Part shown: one piece after another, positions 30,295 to 38,030 of the stretch | Numbering within the stretch: the first letter of the stretch is position 1 | How the letters are laid out: each line of letters starts with the position of its first letter | NCBI RefSeq assembly: GCF_000820515.1 | Contig: NZ_JXDG01000003.1 | Location: 62,001-126,000, forward strand | DNA length: 64,000 nucleotides | Direction: 5' to 3' | Origin: Pseudomonas batumici | GTDB lineage: Bacteria > Pseudomonadota > Gammaproteobacteria > Pseudomonadales > Pseudomonadaceae | Notes under the pieces: model-generated | Database searches by the model: none | Seen by the model: only the letters and a program-made list of their open reading frames with translations | Told to the model about the DNA's origin: nothing | Made by a program: the position numbers and the translations under genes

Positions 30295-30498
30295 ATGTCT
30301 AACCCCGAGTTCGCGGACATGGATTGGGGCATGCTGGAAATCGATATCTCGCCCTATCTGGGCAAGACCGAGAAGGTCAACGTGACCCTTCCCGGTTTCG
30401 TGATCCAGCGCATCGACCGTTACGTGCGCGACCACCGGATCAAGAGCCGCTCATCGTTCCTGGCGGACGCGGCGCTGGAAAAGCTGGTACGTACTTAA
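30295..30498 (+). CDS. HicB-type antitoxin, C-terminal fragment only (no HicA)
   Basis: A 67-residue frame whose sequence (NPEFADMDWGMLEIDISPYL, then KVNVTLPGFVIQRIDRYV and SRSSFLADAALEKL) corresponds to the linker and C-terminal ribbon-helix-helix DNA-binding part of Pseudomonas HicB antitoxins. The roughly 65-70 residue N-terminal domain that neutralises HicA is missing, a stop codon (TAG) sits immediately before the ATG, and no hicA is seen nearby. I therefore read it as the remnant of a lost toxin-antitoxin pair, though the DNA-binding domain itself could still fold. Its TAA overlaps the convergent miaE stop. Confidence 0.7.
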   Translation: MSNPEFADMDWGMLEIDISPYLGKTEKVNVTLPGFVIQRIDRYVRDHRIKSRSSFLADAALEKLVRT

Positions 30499-31109
30499 GC
30501 CTCGGCAGTGGCCGGGACACCACTGTGGAAGCGGAATTCGCTGTCCGGCGACTCGATCAGCTCCTGCTCGACCGCCCGCACCTTCTCGATGACCCGGCCA
30601 ATGTCCTCGGCGTCGCCGTACTGGTAGGCCAGTTTCAGGTAGCCCTGGAAATGCCGGGCCTCACTCTTGAGCAGGCCGAAGTAGAATTTGCCGAGCTCTT
30701 CGTCCAGGTGCGGCACCAGGGCTTCGAAGCGCTCGCAACTGCGGGCCTCGATGAAGGCCCCGACCACCAACGTATCCACCAGCTTGACCGGCTCGTGATT
30801 GCGCACCACCTTGCGCAGTCCCGAGGCATAGCGACCGGCGGACAACTGCCGCAACTCGATCTTGCGTCGCTTCATCAGGCGCATGACCTGTTCGTGGTGC
30901 ACCAGCTCTTCCCGGGCCAGACGCGACATCAGGTTGATCAGGTCGACATGGGAATGGTACTTGGCGATCAGGCTCAAGGCGGTGCTGGCGGCCTTGAACT
31001 CGCAGTTCTTGTGATCGATCAGCAGCGTTTCCTGATCCGCCAGCGCCGCCTGCACCCAGCCTTGCGGGGTCGGGCAGCCGAGGAACTCGTGGATTTCCGG
31101 CAGATTCAC
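30495..31109 (-). CDS. miaE: tRNA-(ms2io6A) hydroxylase MiaE
   Basis: A 204-residue diiron monooxygenase that hydroxylates the isopentenyl group of ms2i6A at position 37 of tRNAs reading U-starting codons. The ferritin-like helices with diiron ligands are recognisable (DHKNCEFKAASTAL, REELVHHEQVMRLM, FIEARSCERFEAL, KSEARHFQGYLKLA). The start is the GTG at 31107-31109, with GGGAG about 8 bases upstream. The gene is divergent from a universal stress protein, and a perfect Anr box lies between them, so oxygen-responsive control of this oxygen-using enzyme is possible. Confidence 0.92.
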   Translation of the reverse strand: MNLPEIHEFLGCPTPQGWVQAALADQETLLIDHKNCEFKAASTALSLIAKYHSHVDLINLMSRLAREELVHHEQVMRLMKRRKIELRQLSAGRYASGLRKVVRNHEPVKLVDTLVVGAFIEARSCERFEALVPHLDEELGKFYFGLLKSEARHFQGYLKLAYQYGDAEDIGRVIEKVRAVEQELIESPDSEFRFHSGVPATAEA

Positions 31110-31184
31110 AGGAAAGCTCCCGTCACAGGAGTGGCTTGGCAGGGGTACAACGCGGGAATAGTCGACATGGGGCTCACAAAAACC

Positions 31185-31194
31185 GGGGGGGGGG
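31185..31194. repeat. G10 homopolymer tract in the miaE leader
   Basis: Ten consecutive G residues lie between the predicted miaE start site and its start codon. Such tracts slip during replication; here it would change leader length rather than a reading frame. Confidence 0.6.
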
Positions 31195-31214
31195 CAGACA
31201 GGGCAAGGCCGCCG

Positions 31215-31220
31215 ATTATA
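31215..31220 (-). promoter_or_regulatory. Predicted -10 element of miaE
   Basis: A perfect TATAAT in the leftward direction, about 105 bases before the miaE start. The -35 position has only a weak match (CTGGCG at 31238-31243). Confidence 0.5.
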
Positions 31221-31252
31221 CGGGCCCCGGGGCAGATCGCCAGCCGCCCCAC

Positions 31253-31266
31253 TTGATATGCATCAA
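31253..31266. promoter_or_regulatory. Anr/FNR box
   Basis: TTGAT-ATGC-ATCAA, a perfect match to TTGATNNNNATCAA. Its centre (31259.5) is about 42 bases before the start predicted from a TATAGT -10 at 31290-31295, the class II activating position, so low-oxygen induction of the universal stress gene is expected. It may also affect miaE. Confidence 0.85.
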
Positions 31267-31289
31267 GATCGCAGTCGGTGGACTGCAAC

Positions 31290-31295
31290 TATAGT
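31290..31295 (+). promoter_or_regulatory. Predicted -10 element of the universal stress gene
   Basis: TATAGT located 23 bp after the Anr box, with no recognisable -35 hexamer, as expected for an Anr-dependent promoter. Confidence 0.6.
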
Positions 31296-31336
31296 TGTAT
31301 GAAGTCGCCTTCAGCCTTCCCCGGAGCACCCCGACC

Positions 31337-32200
31337 ATGCAAGCCATCCGCAGCATTCTGGTGATACTCGACCCCGACCACGCCCACAGCCTGGCCCTCA
31401 ACCGCGCCAAGCTGATCGCCGGAGTCACGGATGCGCACCTGCACCTGCTGATGTGCGACCCCAAACACGATCACAGCGCCCTGCTCAGCCTGCTCAAGAG
31501 CCAACTGCATGACGACGGCTACAGCGCCACGGCCGAGCAGGCCTGGGACAAGACCCTGCACGACACCATCATCGGCGTGCAACAGGCCGAAGGCTGCGGC
31601 CTGGTGATCAAGCAGCATCGCCCCGACAGCCCGCTGAAGAAAGCCCTGTTGACCCCTTCCGACTGGAAGCTGCTGCGCTACTGCCCATCCGCCGTGCTGA
31701 TGGTCAAGACCGAGACACCCTGGTCAGGCGGGGTGATTCTCGCGGCGGTGGACGTGGGCAATTCCGATGACGAACACCGGCACCTGCACGCCAGCATCAT
31801 CGATCACGGTTATGACATCGCCAGCCTGGCCAAGGGCCACTTGCACGTGATCAGCGCCCATCCCTCGCCCATGTTGTCGGCCGCCGACCCGGTGTACCAG
31901 CTCAGGGAAACCATCGAAGGCCGTTATCGCGATCAATGCCGGGACTTCCAGAGCCAATTCGACGTGGATGACGAGCACCTGCATATCAAGGAAGGCCCCG
32001 CCGACGTGCTGATTCCCCATATGGCCCACACACTCGGGGCGGCGGTGACGGTCATCGGCACGGTGGCGCGCAGCGGGATTTCAGGGGCGCTGATCGGCAA
32101 TACCGCGGAAGTGGTGCTCGACGCACTGGAAAGCGATGTGCTGGTGCTCAAGCCCCAGGAAATCATCGATCACCTGGTGGAGACGGCGCCGCGCCCCTGA
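31337..32200 (+). CDS. Universal stress protein, tandem UspA domains (Anr-regulated)
   Basis: A 287-residue cytoplasmic protein with two UspA folds. The first begins MQAIRSILVILDPDHAHSLA; the second, from about residue 135, carries the ATP-binding type loop GTVARSGISGALIGNTAEVV. Tandem Usp proteins of this kind help Pseudomonas survive anaerobic energy stress. The ATG at 31337 has GGAG upstream; in-frame upstream codons are less likely because they would lie over the promoter. A perfect Anr box at 31253-31266 supports anaerobic induction. Confidence 0.92.
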   Translation: MQAIRSILVILDPDHAHSLALNRAKLIAGVTDAHLHLLMCDPKHDHSALLSLLKSQLHDDGYSATAEQAWDKTLHDTIIGVQQAEGCGLVIKQHRPDSPLKKALLTPSDWKLLRYCPSAVLMVKTETPWSGGVILAAVDVGNSDDEHRHLHASIIDHGYDIASLAKGHLHVISAHPSPMLSAADPVYQLRETIEGRYRDQCRDFQSQFDVDDEHLHIKEGPADVLIPHMAHTLGAAVTVIGTVARSGISGALIGNTAEVVLDALESDVLVLKPQEIIDHLVETAPRP

Positions 32201-32219
32201 ATGAGCGCAAAGGACACCC

Positions 32220-32690
32220 TCAACCGCCCATGGCATCCTTGAGGAAACCCGGCGCGATATAACGCTGGTAATGCGCTTCGGACAGAAGGAAGAACTCCCG
32301 GTCGATGGCGTCGCGCAACTCGGGCAGCCCCCAGTCGCGAAACTCCGGCAACAACACCATGCCGTAGGCCTCCAACTGGCTGATCACCCGCGCGCCACGG
32401 GCAATCAGCTGGTACGCCCAGCAATATTCCGACTGGTGGGGCACGAAGCGGATCTTGCGGGCCTCCAGCTGCTGGCGCAGCCTGAGCGGATCGAACACCT
32501 CGATCTTGGCCACCATCACCTGGACCAGCAATTGTTCCAGGCGCAACCACACCGCACGCTTTTCCTCCTCGTTGTAGCCGTTCCAGTGGACGACTTCATG
32601 GTGGAAGCGCTTGCAGCCACGGCACACCAGATCACCGTAAACAGTGGAGCAGAGGCCGACGCAAGGGGTCTTGATGGTCTGATTGGGCAT
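32220..32690 (-). CDS. DUF1289 domain protein
   Basis: A 156-residue protein of unknown function. The N-terminus has the DUF1289 cysteine pattern CVGLCSTVYGDLVCRGCKR, which looks like a small metal-binding knuckle. A longer helical region without recognised motifs follows. It ends convergently 19 bp from the universal stress gene, and acnB lies on the other side in the opposite direction. No function is inferred beyond probable metal binding. Confidence 0.85.
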   Translation of the reverse strand: MPNQTIKTPCVGLCSTVYGDLVCRGCKRFHHEVVHWNGYNEEEKRAVWLRLEQLLVQVMVAKIEVFDPLRLRQQLEARKIRFVPHQSEYCWAYQLIARGARVISQLEAYGMVLLPEFRDWGLPELRDAIDREFFLLSEAHYQRYIAPGFLKDAMGG

Positions 32691-33094
32691 GGGCAGGGAA
32701 CACGGGCAAAAGCAAAACAGGTCCGCATGTTAGCCCTTTGTCTAACAAGGGTCACCCCCGAACCTGCCGGGCTTAACTTACCTTTCTTCGGAATATGCCG
32801 TAGAATCGGCCTGCCTTTTTAGGCGCCAATGTCCGTTGGAAGCTGTTTTCAAAGCGTCACGAGCACAGTTCATCCTAAAGAACGGCGTTGGCGTGGGAAT
32901 TTCCGCCCGGAAGTCCCTGCGCCAACCCTCATCAGCTCCCGTTCCGCAGGCGTAAAACTTTGAAAACAGCTTCTGTTGGAGATCGTGGAAACTCTGGCTA
33001 AGCGGCTCAAAAAGCCCCGCAGCGCATGAGTGCCGTGCATTTCTGGATGAGCGTCCCGGACACCCATTTGGGACCACTGATGAGGGTAATAACT
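32691..33094 (+). other. Long structured leader/intergenic region upstream of acnB
   Basis: 404 bases without a supported gene. The region holds a nested set of inverted repeats at 32839-32973 (listed separately) and a small GGCT/AGCC hairpin near 33005-33018, then the GAGGG ribosome site before the acnB GTG. A TAGAAT at 32801-32806 is a possible -10, without a good -35. I read most of it as a transcribed 5' leader. Confidence 0.55.
32839..32973. repeat. 135-base nested inverted repeat in the acnB leader
   Basis: The outer arms GAAGCTGTTTTCAAAG (32839-32854) and its exact inverse complement (32958-32973) enclose further stems in register. These are GAACGG/CCGTTC (32880-32885 with 32939-32944), GTTGGCG/CGCCAAC (32887-32893 with 32920-32926), GGGA/TCCC and TTCC/GGAA with a GCCC loop. 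Every stem nests, so the RNA can fold into one long arm. Confidence 0.75.
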
Positions 33095-35695
33095 GTGCTT
33101 GAAGCCTACCGCAAACATATCGAAGAGCGTGCAGCACTGGGCATCGTGCCCCAGCCGCTTAACGCCGAACAAACCGCAGGCCTGGTCGAGCTGCTGAAGA
33201 ATCCCCCGGCTGGCGAAGAAGCTTTCCTCGTTGACTTGATCACCAACCGCGTTCCGCCTGGAGTGGACGAAGCGGCCTACGTCAAGGCCGGTTTCCTCTC
33301 CGCCCTGGCCAAGGGCGAAGTCAAGTCTCCCCTGATCGACAAGAAACGCGCGGTAGAACTGCTCGGCACCATGCAGGGCGGCTACAACATCGTGACCCTG
33401 GTCGAGCTGCTGGACGACGCCGAGCTGGCAGCCGTTGCCGCCGCGCAACTCAAGCACACCCTGCTGATGTTCGATGCCTTCCACGACGTCGCGGAAAAAG
33501 CCAAGAACGGCAACGTTCACGCCAAGGCAGTGATCCAGTCCTGGGCCGACGGCGAGTGGTTCAAGAACCGCCCTGTGCTGGCCGACAAGATCAGCCTGCG
33601 CGTATTCAAGGTCACCGGCGAAACCAACACCGACGACCTGTCCCCTGCACCAGACGCCTGGTCGCGTCCGGATATCCCGCTGCACGCCCTGGCCATGCTG
33701 AAAATGGCCCGTGACGGCATCGTGCCTGACCAGCAGGGCGCCATCGGCCCGATGAAACAGATCGAGCAGATGCGCAACGACGGTTTCCCGATCGCCTACG
33801 TCGGTGACGTGGTCGGTACCGGTTCGTCGCGTAAATCGGCGACCAACTCGGTCCTGTGGTTCTTCGGCGACGACGTGCCTTACGTGCCGAACAAGCGCGC
33901 AGGCGGCTTCTGCTTCGGCAGCAAGATCGCTCCGATCTTCTACAACACCATGGAAGATGCTGGCGCACTGCCAATCGAATTCGACGTTTCCAACATGAAC
34001 ATGGGCGACGTGATCGACCTGTACCCGCATGCTGGCAAAGTCACCAAGCACAACAGCGATGAAGTCCTGGCCACCTTCGAAATGAAGACCCCGGTACTGC
34101 TCGACGAAGTCCGTGCCGGCGGTCGTATTCCGCTGATCATCGGCCGCGGCCTGACCGAGAAGGCGCGCGCCGAACTGGGCCTGCCACCGTCGAACCTGTT
34201 CAAGCTGCCGGAAGCTCCGGCCGAAAGCACCAAGGGTTACACCCTGGCGCAGAAAATGGTCGGCAAGGCCTGCGGCGTGAAGGGCGTTCGTCCCGGCACC
34301 TACTGCGAGCCGAAGATGACCACCGTCGGCTCCCAGGACACCACCGGCCCGATGACCCGCGACGAGCTGAAGGACCTGGCCTGCCTGGGCTTCTCCACCG
34401 ATCTGGTCATGCAGTCGTTCTGCCACACCGCGGCTTATCCGAAGCCGATCGACGTCACCACGCACCACACCCTGCCCGACTTCATCATGACCCGTGGCGG
34501 CGTGTCCCTGCGTCCGGGCGACGGCATCATCCACAGCTGGCTGAACCGCATGCTGCTGCCGGACACCGTCGGCACCGGCGGTGACTCCCACACCCGCTTC
34601 CCGATCGGCATCTCGTTCCCGGCCGGTTCCGGCCTGGTGGCTTTCGCCGCCGCCACTGGCGTCATGCCACTGGACATGCCGGAATCGATCCTGGTGCGTT
34701 TCAAAGGCAAGCTGCAACCGGGCGTCACCCTGCGCGACCTGGTTCACGCGATCCCTTACTACGCCATCCAGAAAGGCCTGCTGACCGTCGAGAAGAAAGG
34801 CAAGAAAAACGCCTTCTCCGGCCGCATCCTGGAAATCGAAGGCCTGGAAACCCTGACCGTCGAACAGGCCTTCGAACTGTCCGACGCCTCGGCTGAACGT
34901 TCCGCCGCCGGTTGCACCATCAAGCTGTCGAAAGAGTCGATCGCCGAATACCTGCAGTCGAACATCACCCTGCTGCGCTGGATGATCGGCGAAGGCTACG
35001 GCGATGCCCGCACCCTGGAGCGTCGTGCCCAGGCGATGGAAGCCTGGGTAGCCAACCCGGAGCTGCTGGAAGCCGACAAGGACGCCGAGTACGCGGAAAT
35101 CATCGAAATCGACCTGGCCGACGTCAAGGAGCCTGTGCTCTGCGCGCCGAACGACCCGGACGACGCCCGCCTGCTCTCCAGCGTCGCTGGCGAGAAGATC
35201 GACGAAGTGTTCATCGGTTCCTGCATGACCAACATCGGCCACTTCCGCGCTGCGGGCAAGTTGCTGGATCAGGTCAAGGGCCAGTTGCCAACACGCCTGT
35301 GGCTGTCGCCGCCGACCAAGATGGACGCTCACCAGCTGACCGAAGAAGGCTACTACGGCATCTACGGCAAGGCTGGCGCGCGCATGGAAATGCCGGGCTG
35401 CTCGCTGTGCATGGGTAACCAGGCACGGGTAGAACCGAACTCCACCGTGGTGTCGACCTCGACCCGTAACTTCCCGAACCGTCTGGGCGACGGCGCGAAC
35501 GTCTACCTGGCTTCGGCCGAGCTGGCGTCCGTGGCTTCGATCCTGGGTCGCCTGCCGACCGTCGAGGAATACATGGAGTACGCCGGTAAAATCGACAGCA
35601 TGGCTGCCGATGTCTACCGCTACCTCAGCTTCGACCAGATCGCCGAGTTCCGTGAAGCCGCGGCGAACGCCAATATTCCGGTCGTTCAAGCCTAA
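33095..35695 (+). CDS. acnB: Aconitate hydratase B
   Basis: An 866-residue TCA-cycle enzyme interconverting citrate and isocitrate (and 2-methylcitrate intermediates), with a [4Fe-4S] cluster. The start is the GTG at 33095, giving [20 protein letters not shown]; earlier in-frame codons give no family sequence. The order is the AcnB HEAT-like N-terminal domain, the swivel domain, then the catalytic domains. The cluster cysteines are C710 ([10 protein letters not shown]), C769 and C772 (GCSLCMG), the same numbers as in E. coli AcnB. It is a single gene with a structured leader and its own terminator. Confidence 0.97.
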   Translation: MLEAYRKHIEERAALGIVPQPLNAEQTAGLVELLKNPPAGEEAFLVDLITNRVPPGVDEAAYVKAGFLSALAKGEVKSPLIDKKRAVELLGTMQGGYNIVTLVELLDDAELAAVAAAQLKHTLLMFDAFHDVAEKAKNGNVHAKAVIQSWADGEWFKNRPVLADKISLRVFKVTGETNTDDLSPAPDAWSRPDIPLHALAMLKMARDGIVPDQQGAIGPMKQIEQMRNDGFPIAYVGDVVGTGSSRKSATNSVLWFFGDDVPYVPNKRAGGFCFGSKIAPIFYNTMEDAGALPIEFDVSNMNMGDVIDLYPHAGKVTKHNSDEVLATFEMKTPVLLDEVRAGGRIPLIIGRGLTEKARAELGLPPSNLFKLPEAPAESTKGYTLAQKMVGKACGVKGVRPGTYCEPKMTTVGSQDTTGPMTRDELKDLACLGFSTDLVMQSFCHTAAYPKPIDVTTHHTLPDFIMTRGGVSLRPGDGIIHSWLNRMLLPDTVGTGGDSHTRFPIGISFPAGSGLVAFAAATGVMPLDMPESILVRFKGKLQPGVTLRDLVHAIPYYAIQKGLLTVEKKGKKNAFSGRILEIEGLETLTVEQAFELSDASAERSAAGCTIKLSKESIAEYLQSNITLLRWMIGEGYGDARTLERRAQAMEAWVANPELLEADKDAEYAEIIEIDLADVKEPVLCAPNDPDDARLLSSVAGEKIDEVFIGSCMTNIGHFRAAGKLLDQVKGQLPTRLWLSPPTKMDAHQLTEEGYYGIYGKAGARMEMPGCSLCMGNQARVEPNSTVVSTSTRNFPNRLGDGANVYLASAELASVASILGRLPTVEEYMEYAGKIDSMAADVYRYLSFDQIAEFREAAANANIPVVQA

Positions 35696-35711
35696 GCTGT
35701 ACGCGCAATAG

Positions 35712-35740
35712 AAAAAGCCCCGATTTGTCGGGGCTTTTTT
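35712..35740. terminator. Bidirectional terminator between acnB and queF
   Basis: A 12 bp stem AAAAAGCCCCGA / TCGGGGCTTTTT with a TTTG loop and T-runs in both directions, 16 bases after the acnB stop. Confidence 0.92.
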
Positions 35741-35765
35741 ATGCCTGTCGGTTTTATACCTGCCG

Positions 35766-36596
35766 TTACTGGCGTACCAACCGCAGGTTCTGGAACTCGA
35801 CCTTCTCGGTGCTGCGATACGGGTTGATGTCCAACCCACCCCGCCGCACATAACGGGCATACACCGTCAATTTCTCCGGTTTCAACAAGCGCTGCAGGTC
35901 AAGAAAGATCCGCTCCACGCATTGCTCATGGAAGTCCGAATGCTGGCGGAAGCTCACCAGGTACGCCAGCAGGCTCACGTGATCCAGCGCCGCACCGCGA
36001 TACTCCACCACCACACTGCCCCAGTCCGGCTGGCTGGTCACCGGGCAATTGGACTTGAGCAGGTGGCTGTGCACAGACTCCTCGACCACCCGCGACTCGT
36101 CACAGCGCAGCAGCTCCGGACGCGGATGGGCGTAGTCACTGACATTGATCTCCAGGTCGTCGATGCACACACCCGGCAAGGCAACCACACCCTCGGCCTG
36201 CACCTCGCTCAAACGACGGACCCGCACCCCCACCGGCTTGCCGGCGGCGGCCGACAGATCGGCGCGCAACACCGCTTCCAGGCTGGCAGTGTCGACGAAC
36301 GGCGTCTGGTTCAGGGAGTTGAGGTACAGCTTGAAGGACTTCGACTCGATGATGTTCGGCGAATCCGCCGGGATGCTGAACTCACCGATCGCCACCACCG
36401 GCTTGCCGGACGGCAGCAGCCAGGACAACTCGAAGCAGTTCCAGAAGTCCACGCCGACATACGGCAAGGTCTCGGCGCTCAGGCCCAGCTCGGCCCATTT
36501 GGTCGCCCGGGGAATGGGGAACAGCAAGGATGGCGTGTAGGTGGCGATGTACTCACTGGATTTGCCCAGTGGCGAGTGTTCGGCGGCGGGATGCAT
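35766..36596 (-). CDS. queF: NADPH-dependent 7-cyano-7-deazaguanine reductase
   Basis: A 276-residue enzyme of the long (bimodular, YqcD-like) QueF class that reduces preQ0 to preQ1 in queuosine biosynthesis. The family motif [11 protein letters not shown] is at residues 84-94. The catalytic Cys is C184 in [14 protein letters not shown], with the general acid D191 nearby. It lies convergent to acnB and alone on the minus strand; no other queuosine genes are in the window. Confidence 0.95.
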   Translation of the reverse strand: MHPAAEHSPLGKSSEYIATYTPSLLFPIPRATKWAELGLSAETLPYVGVDFWNCFELSWLLPSGKPVVAIGEFSIPADSPNIIESKSFKLYLNSLNQTPFVDTASLEAVLRADLSAAAGKPVGVRVRRLSEVQAEGVVALPGVCIDDLEINVSDYAHPRPELLRCDESRVVEESVHSHLLKSNCPVTSQPDWGSVVVEYRGAALDHVSLLAYLVSFRQHSDFHEQCVERIFLDLQRLLKPEKLTVYARYVRRGGLDINPYRSTEKVEFQNLRLVRQ

Positions 36597-36678
36597 GACA
36601 AAAACCTGACTGAATAAACCCTGCCAGTCTATCGCAAATCACCCGCGCGCACGAAAGCCCTCGCCCCGACAGGTCACT

Positions 36679-37194
36679 TCAAGGCTCGATCTTCAAGGTT
36701 CCGACCATCCCCGCCTGGTAGTGCCCGGGAATATTGCAGGCAAACTGCAGGTTCCGGGCCTGGCTGAAGGTCCAGGTCAACTCGGCGGTCTTGCCCGGCT
36801 CGACCAGCACGCTGTTGGGATCGTCATGCTTCATTTCATGACCCATGGCGGCGTGGTCCATGCCGGCCATATTCATGCCGGTGGTCGTCAATTGGCCGCC
36901 CTGCTGCATCTTCAGCATCGCCTGCTGGTGCTCGGCATGCGCCGCCGCGTGCCCCAGGTTGAATTCATGCAGCAGATGGCCTTTATTGATCAGCACGAAA
37001 CGCACGGTCTCGCCCGCCTTCACATCCAACTCTTTGGCATTGAAGGCGATGTCGGTCATGATCACTTCAACCGTGCGGGTCGCCTTGCTCGCCGGTGCCG
37101 GCTGGCCGAAATCATAGTGGCCCGCGGGCGAGGCCCAGACAGGCAGGCTCACCGCCAGCAAACCAACCAGCAGCAGGCTGTTACGCAAAAACAT
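36679..37194 (-). CDS. Periplasmic cupredoxin-domain protein, probably copper-responsive
   Basis: A 171-residue exported protein with signal peptide MFLRNSLLLVGLLAVSLPVWA. It has a single cupredoxin fold whose type 1 copper ligands are visible as H76 (LLHEF), C153, H158 and M163 (CNIPGHYQAGM). A Met/His-rich insertion, MNMAGMDHAAMGHEMKHDD (about residues 107-125), could bind extra copper. I start it at ATG 37194, preceded by GGAG at 7 bases, rather than at the GTG six bases upstream. It is divergent from a CopR-like regulator, so a copper tolerance role is likely but inferred. Confidence 0.88.
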   Translation of the reverse strand: MFLRNSLLLVGLLAVSLPVWASPAGHYDFGQPAPASKATRTVEVIMTDIAFNAKELDVKAGETVRFVLINKGHLLHEFNLGHAAAHAEHQQAMLKMQQGGQLTTTGMNMAGMDHAAMGHEMKHDDPNSVLVEPGKTAELTWTFSQARNLQFACNIPGHYQAGMVGTLKIEP

Positions 37195-37272
37195 AGTCAC
37201 ACTCCAACGGGATCGGGTCCAGGTTGTGTGAAACTGTAGGGCCCGGTCGCTGGCATTGAGCTGACCTCCAGA

Positions 37273-37286
37273 TTACAACTTTGTCA
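37273..37286. promoter_or_regulatory. Putative CopR/CusR-type operator
   Basis: Read leftward it is TGACAA-AG-TTGTAA, one base from the inverted repeat TGACAA-NN-TTGTCA recognised by CusR-type heavy-metal regulators. It lies between the divergent cupredoxin and response-regulator genes, so one site could drive both. Confidence 0.6.
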
Positions 37287-37349
37287 GGTTGGCCTCCATC
37301 CAGCCGGCGCGCGGTATAACGCTCCTGTTCCATTTGCCATGAGCCATCC

Positions 37350-38030
37350 ATGAAACTGCTGATCGTCGAAGACCAACCGAAAACCGGTCACTACCTGCGC
37401 CAGGGCCTGAGCGAGGCCGGGTTCAACACCGAACTGGTGGCGGACGGCATCACCGGCCAGCACCTGGCCCTGACCGGCGACTACGCGCTGCTGATCCTCG
37501 ACGTCATGTTGCCCGGTCGCGACGGCTGGCAAATCCTGCAAGCGGTGCGCAGCGCCGGCCTGGACATTCCGGTGCTGTTCCTGACCGCCCGCGACGCCGT
37601 GGAAGACCGGGTCCACGGCCTGGAACTGGGCGCCGACGACTACCTGGTCAAGCCTTTCGCCTTTTCCGAGCTGCTGGCCCGGGTCCGCAGCCTGCTGCGC
37701 CGAGGCAGCGCGGCCAGCCAGGAAACCAGCCTGCAACTGGCCGACCTGCGCCTGGACCTGATCCGTCGTCGGGTCGAGCGGGCCGGACAGCGCATCGACC
37801 TGACCGCCAAGGAGTTCGCCCTGCTGGAAATGCTGCTGCGCCGCCAGGGCGAGGTGCTGCCCAAATCCCTGATCGCGTCCCAGGTCTGGGACATGAACTT
37901 CGACAGCGACACCAACGTCATCGAAGTGGCGATCCGCCGCCTGCGCTTGAAGGTCGATGACAACCACAGCCACAAGCTGATCCACACCGTGCGCGGCATG
38001 GGTTATGTCCTTGAAGAGCGCAACGCCTGA
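37350..38030 (+). CDS. Heavy-metal response regulator (CopR/CusR/CzcR type)
   Basis: A 226-residue OmpR-family regulator. The receiver domain has phospho-acceptor D51 ([14 protein letters not shown]), T79 and K101 (LVKPFAF). The C-terminal winged helix contains [20 protein letters not shown] and [17 protein letters not shown], the recognition-helix signature of the heavy-metal subgroup. Its TGA shares an A with the ATG of the sensor kinase. With the adjacent cupredoxin, copper is the most likely signal; zinc or other metals cannot be excluded. Confidence 0.92.
   Translation: MKLLIVEDQPKTGHYLRQGLSEAGFNTELVADGITGQHLALTGDYALLILDVMLPGRDGWQILQAVRSAGLDIPVLFLTARDAVEDRVHGLELGADDYLVKPFAFSELLARVRSLLRRGSAASQETSLQLADLRLDLIRRRVERAGQRIDLTAKEFALLEMLLRRQGEVLPKSLIASQVWDMNFDSDTNVIEVAIRRLRLKVDDNHSHKLIHTVRGMGYVLEERNA

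Noticed and set aside
32839..32973. Reading the acnB leader palindrome as a transposable miniature element
   Set aside because: A GTTG(G) is present near both ends but not in a clean flanking duplication, and the inner stems nest too well for two simple terminal repeats; kept as an alternative rather than the main call.
32870..35860. Leftward open frame of about 1000 codons opposite acnB
   Set aside because: acnB has its iron-sulfur cysteines at the expected positions on the plus strand; the antisense frame is a compositional shadow.
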